Assembly (NCBI GenBank): GCA_905221605.1
Contig: CAJNDS010002214.1
Span: 192,512 to 256,511, forward strand
Direction of reading: 5' to 3'
Length of the DNA stretch: 64,000 nucleotides
Source: Symbiodinium natans
Taxonomy: Eukaryota > Sar > Dinophyceae > Suessiales > Symbiodiniaceae
Shown: positions 21,100-29,545 of the stretch, piece after piece
Layout of the letters: each line of letters begins with the position of its first letter
How positions within the stretch are numbered: position 1 is the stretch's first letter
Notes under the pieces: model-generated
What the model saw: the letters and a program-made list of their open reading frames with translations, nothing else
What the model was told of the DNA's origin: nothing
Databases searched by the model: none
Program-made: the position numbers and the translations under genes

Positions 21100-22517
21100 C
21101 GCGAGCATTGTCATACGGAACAAGCTGATGGCATCTGTTGGTCCTGACCTTCCTCCCCATTCAATGTGAAGTCCCTTGTTCCTGCAACATTCGAAGGATC
21201 TGGCTCGTTACCTAGGCAACACGACGCCCCATCATGTCCCACGATTCTCCTGCGCTGGAGGCATAGTAGGTCCATCCCTGCACCAGTCCTTGAAACCCCA
21301 AGGTTTCGTCACACTGGTTGATGAACGAACAACAACTTTTTCAAGTCAACGCTGGCGGAAAACATGGCCATGTCAAACAGTTGAAGAACGTAATAAATCG
21401 AGTGAAGACATCAAACGGCCGATGGTTGTAACCATTGTTGTTGGTCTTGCTCTGCAACAGCCACATGCTTTCAGTAGTAAGAACAAACTTCACTATTTGT
21501 GACATGTTCGTACTGATCTACGGAGAACAATCAGATTTTCATAGATGCTACATTTTAACATTTTGCTTTGCTCCATTAAAAGTATTCGCTGTATTCGCTA
21601 CAACAAAATATAATATGCAAAACTTTGCAATTGCTTTGCAACTGGGAGTTTTTGTACAGAAAACGAATTACAACGCAAACGCTTGAGCTATCTTCTTAAA
21701 ACCAAGTGATATTGAGAAGGAAACAAAAAACCGATCAAGATTTCAATCATTGCAAGAATGGTTTGACTAGGTTTATGACTCTGTTTACACTAAGTCTAAG
21801 CCACTAAGCCATCTGCAATGGATTCATCCGTTGTACTACTAACTTCGAGAAAACACAACAACACCCGGGCGATTCAATCCGTGAAACAACAACGATGCCA
21901 TCCAGAAGCCATGGTGCGATTGACTTCTGGCCCCAGGGAGTCGGCCTCATGGCCATCCTGTCTGCGGTTTTTCAAGGGCAGCACTGGCACGCGCGTTTGC
22001 ACAACGACGAGCAGGGCCGGTCATGGAGCATTTTTAACCTATCGCCCTCTACACAGGCATCTATGTTCTTACAGAGATATGTAAATGTCCACAGTTCGCA
22101 TCGGCCTCCGGCCGAGCCGGCCCTGGACCTTGTGGTCCCCTTCCCTGTGAACCCCCCAAATCCCGATGCTCCAAAAGACTCCAGCGGTGGGCTGGTTTCC
22201 TCCCCCCGCAGACCCTCGCTTGATTGCTGGACCTAGTCTTGCTAATGTTTCCCCCACGCGCACGAAAACAACCATCCCAGCCCCGGGTCCACAGTTCTGC
22301 ACACGTTCTTGCTCTATTCCCCGGTACGAAACTGTTCTGGCATCCATGTCCAATAATTCATGCTTCCTGAAACAGAGCGCGCAGATGCTCTTTAGTATCG
22401 CCTTTGCAAAGGTTTTGGGCGATGGAACTTCACACGCTCCCGGATGTGAAGCTGACCAATCAGGAAGCATAGCTAGACACAGCCAGGAAGAATAGTCATC
22501 TGAAGGGTGGAATGATT
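21100..22517. other. No supported gene; AT-rich island
   Basis: 21480-21760 is markedly more AT-rich than the rest of the window (CATTTTAACATTTTGC, ACAAAATATAATATGC) and holds only one weak plus-strand ORF. The remainder shows no clear exon. Confidence 0.4.
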
Positions 22518-22529
22518 CTTTGTGGCAAT
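22518..22529. repeat. Left target-site duplication of the LINE
   Basis: CTTTGTGGCAAT, identical to 26795-26806 at the other end of the element. Confidence 0.9.
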
Positions 22530-22755
22530 GATTGATTGATTGACTGCCTGTGGGCGCGAACGCCCTTGCGTCTGCAAGGCAACAGAGGCTGCCCCAAGCT
22601 GTACGAGAGGCGACAGCACTCAAACACGAAAACTCCTCAAGAGCAGAGATGCATTGCAGCTCTGCACGGTCAAATGAACGATACAAGACTCCACAAGCAT
22701 GCACTGACAGTGCATGTGCTCAGCGACTAGTACATGCGTGCACGAAATTGCAAAG

Positions 22756-23020
22756 TCACTTGCGCAAGCGCGCATCACCGGGCTGCACCCGCAGATAGTG
22801 CAGGACAGTGCATCGCCAGCCGTTGCGATCTTGTGCAAGCTCAGACAGAGTGCCCGCCATTCCTCTCGCATGACGTGGTAGACTCCGCCAAAACTGCGCC
22901 ACATCAGTGTCGAAACGCCTGGGATGGAACCTTGCCGGACGGCGTGCCCCTGTCACAGGCAGGCCTTGCTGCTGTTGCCACCAGTCACTGTCTCGCCATG
23001 CCAGAGCCCGCGCCGCGAAA
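22756..23020 (-). pseudogene. Frameshifted C-terminal tail of the LINE ORF2
   Basis: Downstream of about 23,010 the natural continuation of ORF2 lies in another frame. It reads ALAWRDSDWWQQQQGLPVTG and ends with AQFWRSLPRHARG and LSELAQDRNGWRCTV; the A-x-D-R-x-x-W pattern is common near LINE ORF2 C-termini. The ORF2 frame instead stops at 22953 with unrelated residues. The likely site is the GC-rich CGCGCCGCG at about 23009-23017. About 80 residues are affected. Confidence 0.6.
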
Positions 23021-25886
23021 CCTCTGTTCTCATGCGGAGAGCGTGCCCAAGCCATCCATGCCGACGCACAAGCCACTTAAAGAGCCAGGGCTGAAAGGGA
23101 CTGTGGGGCTGATTAGTAGCCTCAGCCATCATCCGCCACGCCTGCCTCAGACGGCGGCGATGCAGGTCAAGCCACGTGTCTTCGGGCCCACGGGGCAGCC
23201 GTATCATGGCTGCGAGCATTTTGGCTTGCATGCCGCACACCGCTTCAGCTGCTGCCTGACTGGGACGCCAGACTGCTCCCGCCCATAGCAGAACCGCTCC
23301 CACTTTGGCATTCAGCAGTCTAGCACGGCTTTCCAGGCTGACACCGCGGCAGGCCAGCACATGCTTCAAGCTAGCAAAAACCCCCCAGGCTCGACCTTGC
23401 GCGATAGGTCGGTGAGCATCCGTTCCTTGGTTGCCAGAGATCCAGACCCCCAGAACACGCACGGGCTCCTCTGGGGCAACAGGAGCCACGCTGCATCCCT
23501 GTATCTGCACTGGCGCTGTGCGAGACCACCCGTTTATGATGAAAGTGCACTTCTTCGGCGCCAGGCGAAGCCCCCGCAGCGAGAGCTGCTCCGCAGCTGC
23601 ACGCACCGCATCTTGTATGCCAGCATGCGTGCCGGACAAGAGGTATATGTCGTCAACCCACGCAGGTGTTCGAGGCATAGTAGGGTCGCCGACAAAGAAA
23701 ATGGTCATGTCCAGGCCAATGTACAAGTCATCCCGCACATCTTGCAAAATCATGTCAATGACTGCGCTGAAAATTACTGAGCTCTCTGGCGCTCCTTGGC
23801 GCACGCCACGTGTGGGGAAGGTCAAGGTAGCGGCAGTGTTGCCATAGATGCTGGTGGTCAGTCGTTGCCCCATCAGAGACTGCAGCACAGCCATCTCCAC
23901 CTCCGCTGAGACAGGCCGGCGCCTAAAAAGCTCGAGAATCGCTGTCCACTCCAACGAGTCAAAAGCAGCCTCAACATCCAACCCCAGGACGTACGCCGGG
24001 TGCGACCACTCGCGTGCCCTACAGAGGAAGCAATCGACCAGGCTAACGACCTCGGAGACCTGGCCACCCCGCCTGCCAGCCGCTTGCCCTCCACAGAAGA
24101 GGCTCCCAAGCTGGTCCTGAAGTCGTCTAGTGACGATGCGCATGAAGATCTTGTAGCTCACTGCCGTGATGGCAATTGGGCGGTACTCCTTTATGGACGA
24201 TGGCAAGGCTTTCTTAGGTACATCAGCGAGCGTCCACACCTCCGGCCACGGGAGTCTGCCACTGAGAATGCGGGAAAACCAATCGCTTAGCCGCTCCACA
24301 GCCACATGTGTGAGTGACAGGAAGACCTCATTTGTCAGCCCGTCTGTTCCCATACTTTTGCCAGTGTGTGTCCCAGTGATGGCCGCAGAGATCTCAGCAG
24401 CAGCAACAGGCCGAAAGGTCTGCAAGGCCTGCAGGCCACGTAACTGAGCAAGGCGGTTCCTCATGGTGTCCAGCACTTGGCCCTCCGGCATGGCGGTGTG
24501 AAGGACACTCCGAAGTCTTTCAGCAGCTGCATCGGCCCAGCAAGGGAAGTGCACCCAATCACCATGTATGTCCTGAAGCGCGCGCGGCACCGCTCTGGCA
24601 ACGGAAAAGGCCGAACGAGGCCGAAGTCCAGTTAGCTGCCGCAGTGCCTTCCAGGACCCTCCAGCGGCCATGGAGACCAGATTTTCCCGCCATTTCCACT
24701 TCGCATCCCTCCTTAGTACCATGATCCGCTTTGAGAGAGCCCCTCGAAGTTCAGCATCCTGCACAACGTTGCGTGCCTCGCACAGCCGTCGAATATCTGC
24801 TGCATCACGATAGCCAAGTCTCGGCGGCGGGGTCCCGTGGCGAAGAAAGCAGCGTTGCAGGTCGTGGAACATCGCGTCTGGGGGCACCTCAGCTGTGGGA
24901 TAGGCCTCCTGGACCTCACGATGAGCTTGAAGCACTGTTGCCGCAGCAAAGGAGAAGTCCTCGCGGCTGGGCTCCGGCACTGTGAAGGCTCGAGCACTCC
25001 TGAAGGACGCCCTGAAGGCCGGTGGCACAGCTGCACGCCGGCGGGTTGCCACACGCATTGGAAGCTCCAACCGCAAGGGCCGGCGGTCTGTGTGAATCAT
25101 CTCATTACACTCAGCGAGCAACTCCGCCTGGGGCATGGCCTGGCAAGCAGCTGCAGTATTGGAGAAGAACCAATCAATGGCCGTTCCAATCTCTCTGTCG
25201 GTCCCCCATCTGTTTCTGGTGGCCTGCAGCGGCATTTGCTGCGGATGTTGTCGCAAGGACAGCCCAGAGAGTTCCTGTGCGAGAGTTTCGCCACGAGAGT
25301 TCCTGGGCACTGTGAGCACGTCAGGGACGCCGTCCTGAGCGCCATGCCCCGAAGCCTGGAACTGTTGAGTGAAGTCCGCATTGAAGTCTCCACCGAGCAG
25401 CACGGGCTTAGCATCAGAAGCATGGGTCATGAGAGTGGCTGTCAAAGCAGCAAGGGCGGCATCAAAGTCCCGCCGTGGTTTGTTCTCATGGGGAAGATGC
25501 ACGTTGCACACCAAAATCTCCTTGTCATCTGAGCCGACTGTCAAAGACAGAAACATTCCATTCTGAAAAAAGCCTCGTGTGGAAAAAGCTCGAAAGCGGC
25601 ACTTACTGGCGTAGATCTGCAAGCCACGAAAAGTATGCGACTGTTCAGGGTGGCACGTGAAGATCCACCAGTCCGAATGGCTCTCGTCCATTTCCGGGCA
25701 TTGAGAGCAACTCACTTCCTGGAAAAGCAAAAGGTGGGGAGGCTCCTCCGAAAATGAAGAAACGAATTCCTGAACCGTGTCAGCGGTGGCCCCTGCCACA
25801 TTCCATGTGAAAAGCGACAGGGAAACCCTTGCCACTTCATCAGGCCCAGTCGATGCAGTCTGGTTGTTGCCTGGCCAGCGACGCAC
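22953..25886 (-). CDS. LINE ORF2: APE-type endonuclease and reverse transcriptase
   Basis: 977 codons from the ORF1 stop. Residues 22-275 form an exonuclease-endonuclease-phosphatase domain: TWN (N29), FQE (E57), NVHLPH, GGDFNAD (D167, N169), AIDWF (D238). The final SDH motif reads TDR, so the catalytic His is Arg268 (CGC). Residues about 480-790 are the reverse transcriptase: EYRPIAI, LDVEAAFDS (motif A), RQGAPESS (motif B), AWVDDIYLL (motif C, D745-D746). No RNase H is seen. The first codon is GTG, and no ATG occurs before the endonuclease, so translation probably depends on read-through from ORF1 or another non-AUG mechanism. With the endonuclease His change and C-terminal frameshift this copy is probably inactive. 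Confidence 0.93.
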   Translation of the reverse strand: MRRWPGNNQTASTGPDEVARVSLSLFTWNVAGATADTVQEFVSSFSEEPPHLLLFQEVSCSQCPEMDESHSDWWIFTCHPEQSHTFRGLQIYASKCRFRAFSTRGFFQNGMFLSLTVGSDDKEILVCNVHLPHENKPRRDFDAALAALTATLMTHASDAKPVLLGGDFNADFTQQFQASGHGAQDGVPDVLTVPRNSRGETLAQELSGLSLRQHPQQMPLQATRNRWGTDREIGTAIDWFFSNTAAACQAMPQAELLAECNEMIHTDRRPLRLELPMRVATRRRAAVPPAFRASFRSARAFTVPEPSREDFSFAAATVLQAHREVQEAYPTAEVPPDAMFHDLQRCFLRHGTPPPRLGYRDAADIRRLCEARNVVQDAELRGALSKRIMVLRRDAKWKWRENLVSMAAGGSWKALRQLTGLRPRSAFSVARAVPRALQDIHGDWVHFPCWADAAAERLRSVLHTAMPEGQVLDTMRNRLAQLRGLQALQTFRPVAAAEISAAITGTHTGKSMGTDGLTNEVFLSLTHVAVERLSDWFSRILSGRLPWPEVWTLADVPKKALPSSIKEYRPIAITAVSYKIFMRIVTRRLQDQLGSLFCGGQAAGRRGGQVSEVVSLVDCFLCRAREWSHPAYVLGLDVEAAFDSLEWTAILELFRRRPVSAEVEMAVLQSLMGQRLTTSIYGNTAATLTFPTRGVRQGAPESSVIFSAVIDMILQDVRDDLYIGLDMTIFFVGDPTMPRTPAWVDDIYLLSGTHAGIQDAVRAAAEQLSLRGLRLAPKKCTFIINGWSRTAPVQIQGCSVAPVAPEEPVRVLGVWISGNQGTDAHRPIAQGRAWGVFASLKHVLACRGVSLESRARLLNAKVGAVLLWAGAVWRPSQAAAEAVCGMQAKMLAAMIRLPRGPEDTWLDLHRRRLRQAWRMMAEATNQPHSPFQPWLFKWLVRRHGWLGHALRMRTEVSRRGLWHGETVTGGNSSKACL

Positions 25887-26717
25887 TCACTGCCCGGTGG
25901 CAGGCCGCTTCTGTGCCTTGATCCATGCCTGCTTGACCTCAAACTCAGTCTTTCCAAGCTCATGGGACAGCAGGGAGACATTCGGAAGATCGGGATTGCT
26001 GGAAAATTCTGCAAAACGGTGTGACCCAAGCCATGCTATGCCCTGCCTGTAGTCGCCCTCCAAATGCTCGGCATCTGCATCAAGAAGGCGCGCAGTTCTG
26101 AGTGCCCTTGCTGTGAAGGAGGCAATCTGTCTCTCAGTCTGGGATTTGTGCGGTCCAAACCAAAGGGGAGAGCCCGCGTGTTCGTAGCTTTCCTCTTTGA
26201 AAGACGTGAAGGCAGCCCACAGGTTGTCCCTTGCCGTGCCCCCAGCTGCCTCCTGAAACTGAACGTAGGCCACTGAGGCGCGCTTGCCGGGAGCATAGAT
26301 CTTCTTGACAGTGGGCATAGCCCCCAAATGTGTCATGATCTCTGCGGCTTTAGCCTCAAGTTCACGACGCTGAGTGTCCCGCTTGAAGCCTCCCAAAACA
26401 GCTAGAGCAGAGTTCAGGTTGGATGATGCCCTGTCGCCTCCGGGGAAAGAGCCGTTGGAGCGGTCTGTGCCGGTGCTCCGTCTGTCCTGAATGGCTGAAA
26501 TGCTCTTAGCATGTGCGGCGGTCTGGGCCTCAAGAGCACCCAAACGTCCATCAAGGGTTCTCGTCTGGTCCTGCAGAGATGCCACTCCTCTGAGACTCTC
26601 ATTAGCCTTAGCCTCAACTGCACTGAGTTGAATCCGTAAGGGATCAAGGATCTCTTCCCTCATCATCTCGCGGTACTGCTCAAAAGATGGACTTTCAGCA
26701 GGACGTTTGAGCGCCAT
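25887..26717 (-). CDS. LINE ORF1: coiled-coil RNA-binding-type protein
   Basis: 276 codons from the ATG at 26717 (MALKRPAESPSFEQYREMMR). The frame is open further upstream, but those codons would translate the spliced leader (AILAQALFKWLKARG), so this ATG is the sensible start. The N-terminal third is predicted coiled coil (VEAKANESLRGVASLQDQ, LDGRLGALEAQTAAHAKSIS). The rest has the look of an RRM/CTD-like nucleic-acid-binding region (VKKIYAPGKRASVAYVQF), as in L1-type ORF1 proteins. It ends KRPATGQ TGA, immediately followed in frame by ORF2. Confidence 0.8.
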   Translation of the reverse strand: MALKRPAESPSFEQYREMMREEILDPLRIQLSAVEAKANESLRGVASLQDQTRTLDGRLGALEAQTAAHAKSISAIQDRRSTGTDRSNGSFPGGDRASSNLNSALAVLGGFKRDTQRRELEAKAAEIMTHLGAMPTVKKIYAPGKRASVAYVQFQEAAGGTARDNLWAAFTSFKEESYEHAGSPLWFGPHKSQTERQIASFTARALRTARLLDADAEHLEGDYRQGIAWLGSHRFAEFSSNPDLPNVSLLSHELGKTEFEVKQAWIKAQKRPATGQ

Positions 26718-26756
26718 GCCGCACAGCCTACACCCTACACCGAACCTACCCCTGGC

Positions 26757-26795
26757 CTTGAGCCATTTAAAAAGGGCTTGAGCCAAAATGGCTAC
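26757..26795 (-). other. Dinoflagellate spliced-leader sequence plus older leader relic
   Basis: 26777-26795 read on the minus strand matches the 3' 19 bases of the 22-base dinoflagellate spliced leader exactly. The next 20 bases (26757-26776, CCCTTTTTAAATGGCTCAAG) look like a second, diverged leader beginning at CC, as expected when a new leader is spliced to the AG inside an older one. Base 26795 can belong to either the leader or the target duplication. Confidence 0.9.
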
Positions 26796-26806
26796 TTTGT
26801 GGCAAT
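26795..26806. repeat. Right target-site duplication of the LINE
   Basis: CTTTGTGGCAAT, matching 22518-22529. Confidence 0.9.
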
Positions 26807-26997
26807 CTGGGGACCTGCTTTTCCAGCTCATGCTGCTTCTCAGCCTTCCTCGTCGTAGCAAGCTGCCCCTCGGCAATGGCCGCGCGCTGGTTCTCGATGA
26901 TCTTCGCGTTCTCGTCCCTTTTTCTGCTGCTCTTTGTTTGCCTGGATGGTGTCTTAGGATCTTCGTCGATTCGCCTATGGCCTTTCCTGACGTAGTG
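26796..26997 (-). CDS. Coiled-coil exon interrupted by the LINE
   Basis: Minus strand, acceptor GTTGCTAG at 26998-27000. The frame reads RRIDEDPKTPSRQTKSSRKR, then DENAKIIENQRAAIAEGQLA and KAEKQHELEKQVPRLPQ, a highly charged helical sequence unlike the LINE. The LINE is inserted after this point. The frame now runs on into the leader (SSHFGSSPF) and stops at the TAA in its T-tract. Across the other target-duplication copy the original frame would have run only seven more codons to TGA. The protein family is not recognised. Confidence 0.5.
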
Positions 26998-26999
26998 CT

Positions 27000-28490
27000 A
27001 GCAACTGTCCAGGCATCTGGCTGGCTTGGCCACTTGTGAGCTGGCTTTTGTCCACCTCAGGGAGCTTGCCCTGCACCTTCTCCTCCTGGGATCCTCCCTT
27101 CCTGAGCCCCACGCTCGGGCGGCGGCCTCACTCTAGGCCCTTGTGTCTCCTCGCCCTCCTCGCCCGGTGTCCCCGGCCGGTCTCTGGCCCACGAAAAGAC
27201 TACTGAGAGTCCCGCCGCAGAGAGTTCAACCTAGTATCCTTGGTTGTTTATAACAACTTGCGTCAAAGTGAACGTGCGGTCCACCCGCCGAAGATATGAT
27301 GGATGTTTGACAAATGATGCGCTGGGCAGGGTCTGACGAGCTTCCTGCGACTATCCACGACTATCACACGCTACATGTGTATGTACTTGTACGCATGGGC
27401 GTGTGTCACGTTGGCAAGGTGGCAAGCCCACGGCTGCACCAAGAAGCGACAAATAGTAGCTGCCTGAACAGACAGGCTGACAATCTTGACGCGGCGCCGG
27501 AAACAAGACCTCGACAGAAAGGTCAGCAGGTATTCTCAGAGGCCTCCTAGACCCTAAACCCTAAACCCTAAACCCTACACCCTAAAGCCTAAACCCTAAA
27601 AAACTTGTTCACGTGCTCCCCAGCATCTTGACCCACTGCTTCCGAGGCACTCAAGGCGCAGCACCTGCAGCAGCCTGAGAAGCCTTGGACGCGGAACGTG
27701 ACACACGAGTACGGAAAATCTGGGAATTTTGCAGGATCCAATCTTTAAAAAGAAGTCTGATCCTTGCCATGCCTGGGAGGTGTCAGCTTAGAGTAGCTCC
27801 CGTTGCACGGACTGCAGTCATTTTGAGCACCTGATGCTTCCTCTACCGTAGACAGGAGCTATTGCAAAAAGGAGGCTTGGTGCCGCAGCCAATGCACGGC
27901 GTGTTCACCTCAGGAGCCAAACGCAAATTGCTCAGCGCAAGTTGCGCTTCGCAGCAGAGCTTCGCGTAAGACTCCACCCTTTTAGGCCGTCACAGCGACT
28001 TCGTTTTAGATTTTAAGTTTAGTGCCACTGGCCTTCCGAAGGAAGGCAGCGGTGCCAGGTGCGTTGTCTAAGCAGATGTTGCCTTCGCCGTTGACGGACA
28101 CGAAGTGGACAAACTCCTCAACGAATGTGACTCCAAACGATCAACGGCTCGTGAATCAGAGGAAATGTCAAAATTAGATTCGGCCCTCGCCGAGTCTAAA
28201 TCCATTGTGCCAAGGCACTGGACATTCGATGCGCCTGGAACCCCACAAGCGCTGCCACAGAAGCACCAGTTGGCTCATGACCTCGTGCACGGCTGCGGCG
28301 TGGGCCATGACAGAAGATGCTCGCTATGGTCACTCCCCATAAGATCACGACCTTGTTGATGAGGCGATCCAGGTAAGAGATCAGCAGAGTGCACGGCACC
28401 TACACAACATTGGCATCGAGGCTGATCCACACTTGCACAAAGCCCTCCGTGCCGCCGAAAGGCTGCAAAGAACGCAGCCCAGCAGAGTGG
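27000..28490. other. No firmly supported gene; telomere-like array at 27551-27600
   Basis: CCCTAAA heptamers (about six, with CCCTACA and CCTAAAG variants) at 27551-27600. Possible weak exons on either strand, none recognisable. 28196-28399 minus has a hydrophobic run (LINKVVILWGVTIASIF) that could be a membrane exon. Confidence 0.4.
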
Positions 28491-28639
28491 AGTTATGGTT
28501 TCCCGGAGATTCCTCGACAGGGCCGAAACAAGCATGGTGACTCGGAGACCGGCTTGGGCACATGTTCGGCCAAAGACGCCTTCAAGACGCCTTCATGACC
28601 AACGCTCAAGGTTCCAGAACAAAGAGATGGCACCGGCGA

Positions 28640-28810
28640 CCGGGCGCTCCTTGTTATGAAGACGAAGACCCCAAAGCAAACGATCAGCATGAAGGCCACC
28701 TCGGACGGAAAAAATGTTTCTGCAAGACTGCATAACACGGACTGAATGGGCTGCAGCTGCGAGACAAAGGCCGCATTCCGCTGGAAGTCTTCAAGGCCGC
28801 GTGTAGCCGT
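28640..28810 (-). CDS. Exon candidate with a transmembrane helix
   Basis: The minus-strand frame reads GLEDFQRNAAFVSQLQPIQS, then VLCSLAETFFPSEVAFMLIV and CFGVFVF. The hydrophobic end is a plausible membrane helix. An alternative plus-strand model with GTAAGG at 28857 and CTGCAG at 28989 competes for the neighbouring bases; I cannot decide between them. Confidence 0.35.
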
Positions 28811-28870
28811 CCATGTGCCTTGACAAGTGTGGACGGCAAGAAGAGACACGGGTGAAGGTAAGGAACACAT

Positions 28871-28977
28871 GGCGGTTTCCGAAAGTAGGGGAACCCTTTC
28901 TGAGGGTTCCTGTACGGATGAGGATTATTTTACGTTGGGGGTATACTAACGGTACCCCTATTTTGGGAAATAACCAT
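28871..28977. mobile_element. MITE family B copy
   Basis: Termini GGTTTCCGAAAGTAGGGGAA and CCCCTATTTTGGGAAATAAC. On the plus strand it is bracketed by GTAAGG (28857) and a TTTTTTACTGCAG acceptor (28989), so it would fill 105 of a 133-base intron. Confidence 0.8.
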
Positions 28978-29407
28978 ATTTTTTACTGCAGAGGTCAGAA
29001 CACTTCAGAGCTTCCAAGTCCGCAGCCGTTCATGTCGGCGCGGCGCGGCAGCAGCTGCGGTAAGTGCGACTAAGGCGAAACTTCTAAGCTGATTCGAGCA
29101 TGGCTGAGCTAAAGGGTAAGGTGCGAGAGTCTTCATTCGATGCTCCACTAGGGCAGGAGCTGAGGATGCTTGGAGTCTACGTGCGTCACGGTGGAGGTTG
29201 TGCCTTTTCCTCTCTCACTGGCCAAGGTCGGTTGAAATGAGCCTGTTGTGGTATGTTTCTTCCCCGCCCCGGACTGTGGAAACTTCTAGGTCAAGTTCGC
29301 GCTGCTCCCGTCTTGGTCTGCATGTTATTCTGCCCCAGAACGGAGCCAACGCTGCAGGATGATCGGATTGAGTCCACACCGTTTCACTTGCAGCCGCTTA
29401 CGCCATG

Positions 29408-29520
29408 CTCCCCCTGGTTCTTAGCAGGGAATGATTGATGTAGGGCCCTATACATATCTATACCCTCAAGGGAAAATACAGGGTACCTCATTTCCTCATT
29501 CCCTACTAAGAACCAGCCAG
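29408..29520 (-). mobile_element. MITE family A copy in a kinase intron
   Basis: Termini CTGGTTCTTAGCAGGGAATG and CATTCCCTACTAAGAACCAG; 20 of 21 terminal bases are complementary. It lies directly downstream of the DFG exon of the kinase gene. Confidence 0.9.
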
Positions 29521-29545
29521 CGTTACGCCCACAAGATCTTGGAAT

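Larger units (their letters stand above)
22530..26795 (-). mobile_element. Full-length LINE (non-LTR retrotransposon) with spliced-leader 5' end
   Basis: The element lies on the minus strand between 12-bp direct repeats. Its 5' end is the dinoflagellate spliced-leader sequence at 26777-26795, followed by a diverged second leader and a short 5' UTR, then ORF1, ORF2 and a 3' UTR ending in AATC-type tandem units (22530-22545). The structure fits target-primed reverse transcription of a trans-spliced mRNA. ORF1 and ORF2 share one frame, separated by a single TGA. The last part of ORF2 is frameshifted. Length is about 4.27 kb. Confidence 0.93.

Noticed and set aside
22069-22704. 211-residue minus-strand ORF
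   Set aside because: It spans the 3' end of the LINE and its left target duplication, so it cannot be a native gene.
26718-26876. N-terminal extension of the LINE ORF1
   Set aside because: The extra codons translate the spliced leader and host exon DNA in the wrong frame; ATG at 26717 is the first inside the mRNA.
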